This document shows positions 13,627-15,071 of a stretch of DNA of 15,071 nt, in pieces. Position 1 is the stretch's first letter; the number at the start of each line of letters is the position of its first letter. This DNA comes from an uncultured Kroppenstedtia sp. Its GTDB lineage: Bacteria; Bacillota; Bacilli; Thermoactinomycetales; DSM-45169. Both the position numbers and the translations under genes were made by a program. The stretch covers positions 1 through 15,071 of the forward strand of contig CAUGKZ010000005.1 in the NCBI GenBank assembly GCA_959600065.1, in the 5' to 3' direction. The notes under the pieces were generated by a model. That model saw only the letters and a list, made by a program, of their open reading frames with translations, was not told the DNA's origin and ran no database searches.

Positions 13627-13654
13627 TCATAACCAGCCCCTCTCCTCATATATT
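13627..13654 (+). promoter_or_regulatory. Candidate sigma-E promoter of spoIVA
   Basis: CATATATT (13647-13654) matches the sigma-E -10 pattern CATACAHT at seven of eight positions. TCATAAC (13627-13633), 13 bases upstream, fits KMATATT at the first five positions. spoIVA of Bacillus subtilis is transcribed by sigma-E in the mother cell, so the context supports the call. The leader would be about 90 bases and contains an unused SD-like AAAGGAGG (13684-13691) and two small hairpins before the true SD GGGAGG. Confidence 0.6.
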
Positions 13655-13753
13655 TATAGTGTCCAAATCCATCGGAGCATGATAAAGGAGGCGGTTCGCC
13701 TTCGCGCCGACAGCACGTCCGTGGGAGTCGGAACTTTCGAGGGAGGGGTTTTC

Positions 13754-15071
13754 GTGAAGAAGGTCGATATCTTCAAAGATATTGCGGAACGAACGGGGGG
13801 CGATATTTACCTGGGTGTAGTCGGTGCGGTGCGCACCGGAAAGTCCACCTTTATCAAGCGATTCATGGAACAAGTGGTGATCCCCAATATCAGTGAGGAG
13901 GCGGACCGAGCCCGGGCCACTGATGAGTTACCACAGAGTGGGGCTGGGAAGACGATCACCACGATCGAGCCCAAGTTTGTTCCCAATCAAGCGGTCCAAT
14001 TGCATGTTACTGAAGGAATCGACATTAATGTCCGATTGGTGGACTGTGTCGGATATGCGATCAGCGGGGCTCGAGGGTATGAAGATGAAGCGGGCCCTCG
14101 CATGATCAATACTCCGTGGTATGATGAGCCGATTCCTTTCCAGGAGGCGGCGGAGGTCGGCACTCGAAAAGTGATCCAGGAACATTCCACCCTGGGTGTC
14201 GTGGTGACCACCGACGGTTCCATCACGGATATTCCGCGTCAGGACTATGAAGAGGTGGAGGAACGGATCGTCGAAGAGATGAAGGAAGTTGGAAAGCCCT
14301 TCATTCTGGTTCTGAACTCCACCCGTCCATACAGTGAAGAGGTACAGGAATTACGGGAAGATCTGGTGGAAAAATACGATATTCCCGTACTGGCCGTCAG
14401 TGTGGCCACCATGGGGGAAGAAGAGGTTTACGCTGTCCTCAAGGAAGTCCTATATGAATTCCCGGTCCATGAAGTGAATGTCAACTTACCCAGTTGGGTT
14501 ATGGTTTTGGACGAGGACCATTGGCTACGCAAAGATTTTGAAACCGCAGTCCGGGAGACGGTTCAGGATATTCGCCGTTTGCGGGATGTGGATCAAGTGG
14601 TAGGACAGTTTACTGATTATGAATTTATTGAACAGGCAGCCCTTTCTGGGATGGATATGGGGCAGGGGATTGCAGAGATCGATCTATATGCATCGGATGA
14701 ATTGTACGATCGGATCCTGACTGAGGTGGTGGGGGTCTCGATTCAAGGGAGAGATCATCTGCTCCAGCTGATGCAGGAATTCTCCAAGGCGAAACGAGAG
14801 TACGACAAAGTGTCCGATGCGATTCAGATGGTTCGGACGACGGGATATGGAGTGGCAGCCCCCACATTGGAAGAGATGGCGCTGGATGAGCCGGAGTTGA
14901 TTAAACAGGGGCCCCGCTATGGCGTTCGCTTGAAAGCCTCTGCACCCTCCATCCATATGATCCGGGTGAATGTCCATTCGGAGTTTGCGCCGATTATCGG
15001 GTCGGAGCGGCAGAGTGAGGAACTGGTCAATTATCTGATGCGGGATTTTGAATCAGATCCTTTGAGTATTT
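13754..15071 (+). CDS. spoIVA: SpoIVA, stage IV sporulation ATPase (3'-truncated by window edge)
   Basis: The frame is open from GTG 13754 to the window end, 439 codons of a protein usually about 492 long. SpoIVA is the ATP-hydrolysing protein that polymerises on the forespore outer surface as the base layer of the spore coat. The N-terminus (VKKVDIFKDIAERTGGDIYL) is nearly family-invariant and fixes the start, although an in-frame GTG lies 33 bases upstream. The Walker A motif GAVRTGKS is at 24-31 with Lys30, and VDCVGY follows near 95-100 as the Walker B region. The sensor-threonine segment reads GKTITTIEPKF (65-75), with Thr70 kept and Ile at 71. GGGAGG (13741-13746) is 7 bases upstream. 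A sigma-E-like promoter precedes it, and a terminator separates it from yphF. Confidence 0.96.
   Translation, partial: MKKVDIFKDIAERTGGDIYLGVVGAVRTGKSTFIKRFMEQVVIPNISEEADRARATDELPQSGAGKTITTIEPKFVPNQAVQLHVTEGIDINVRLVDCVGYAISGARGYEDEAGPRMINTPWYDEPIPFQEAAEVGTRKVIQEHSTLGVVVTTDGSITDIPRQDYEEVEERIVEEMKEVGKPFILVLNSTRPYSEEVQELREDLVEKYDIPVLAVSVATMGEEEVYAVLKEVLYEFPVHEVNVNLPSWVMVLDEDHWLRKDFETAVRETVQDIRRLRDVDQVVGQFTDYEFIEQAALSGMDMGQGIAEIDLYASDELYDRILTEVVGVSIQGRDHLLQLMQEFSKAKREYDKVSDAIQMVRTTGYGVAAPTLEEMALDEPELIKQGPRYGVRLKASAPSIHMIRVNVHSEFAPIIGSERQSEELVNYLMRDFESDPLSI

Noticed and set aside
13298..13630. Minus-strand open frame of 110 codons between yphF and spoIVA
   Set aside because: It runs through the strong terminator at 13579-13616 and the end of yphF, without a recognisable SD or protein family.

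Overview
The window is a housekeeping and sporulation segment of a spore-forming Firmicute chromosome. It has a bacillithiol-type YpdA, YpeB, SpoIVA, the cmk-plsC-ypfD order, strong AGGAGG-type ribosome binding sites and frequent GTG starts. The composition looks moderately GC-rich for the group. I infer a Bacillales member, perhaps near Thermoactinomycetaceae (Kroppenstedtia/Desmospora-like); the family-level placement is inference. I see no mobile element, CRISPR array, tRNA or rRNA, and no multi-gene system that looks new.

Layout. 1-1425: the 3' end of a glutamate dehydrogenase gene, its terminator, then ypdA. 1436-2422: ansA (L-asparaginase) on the minus strand, convergent with ypdA. 2606-2907: a self-contained unit (promoter, 54-codon Cys-rich gene, terminator) of unknown function. 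2907-4777: a sporulation unit with a sigma-G-like promoter, a badly decayed sleB, and an intact ypeB. 4784-7728: terminator, a leader with an intrinsic-terminator-like hairpin, cmk overlapping plsC, then a structured leader and the four-S1-domain gene ypfD (rpsA-like) with a strong terminator. 7790-11647: yphA, then der, plsY and gpsA closely spaced. 11648-12323: a structured intergenic stretch and a minus-strand gene for an unrecognised Arg/Pro-rich protein. 12405-13616: promoter, small membrane protein (yphE-like), lipoprotein yphF, a possible 63-codon gene and a strong terminator. 13627-15071: a sigma-E-like promoter and spoIVA, which runs off the window end.

How the genes work together. 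cmk supplies dCDP/CDP; plsC, plsY and gpsA cover glycerol-3-phosphate formation and the two acylations leading to phosphatidic acid; der is a ribosome-assembly GTPase. This is the conserved growth block that in Bacillus subtilis also lies between the germination pair sleB-ypeB and spoIVA.

The most interesting observation is that sleB, the cortex-lytic enzyme gene normally paired with ypeB, survives only as frameshifted fragments with an internal stop. Its apparent forespore promoter, its ribosome binding site and the downstream ypeB all look intact. Secondary points of interest are the small Cys-rich gene, the leaders of ypfD and cmk, the folded stretch after gpsA, and the unknown minus-strand gene.
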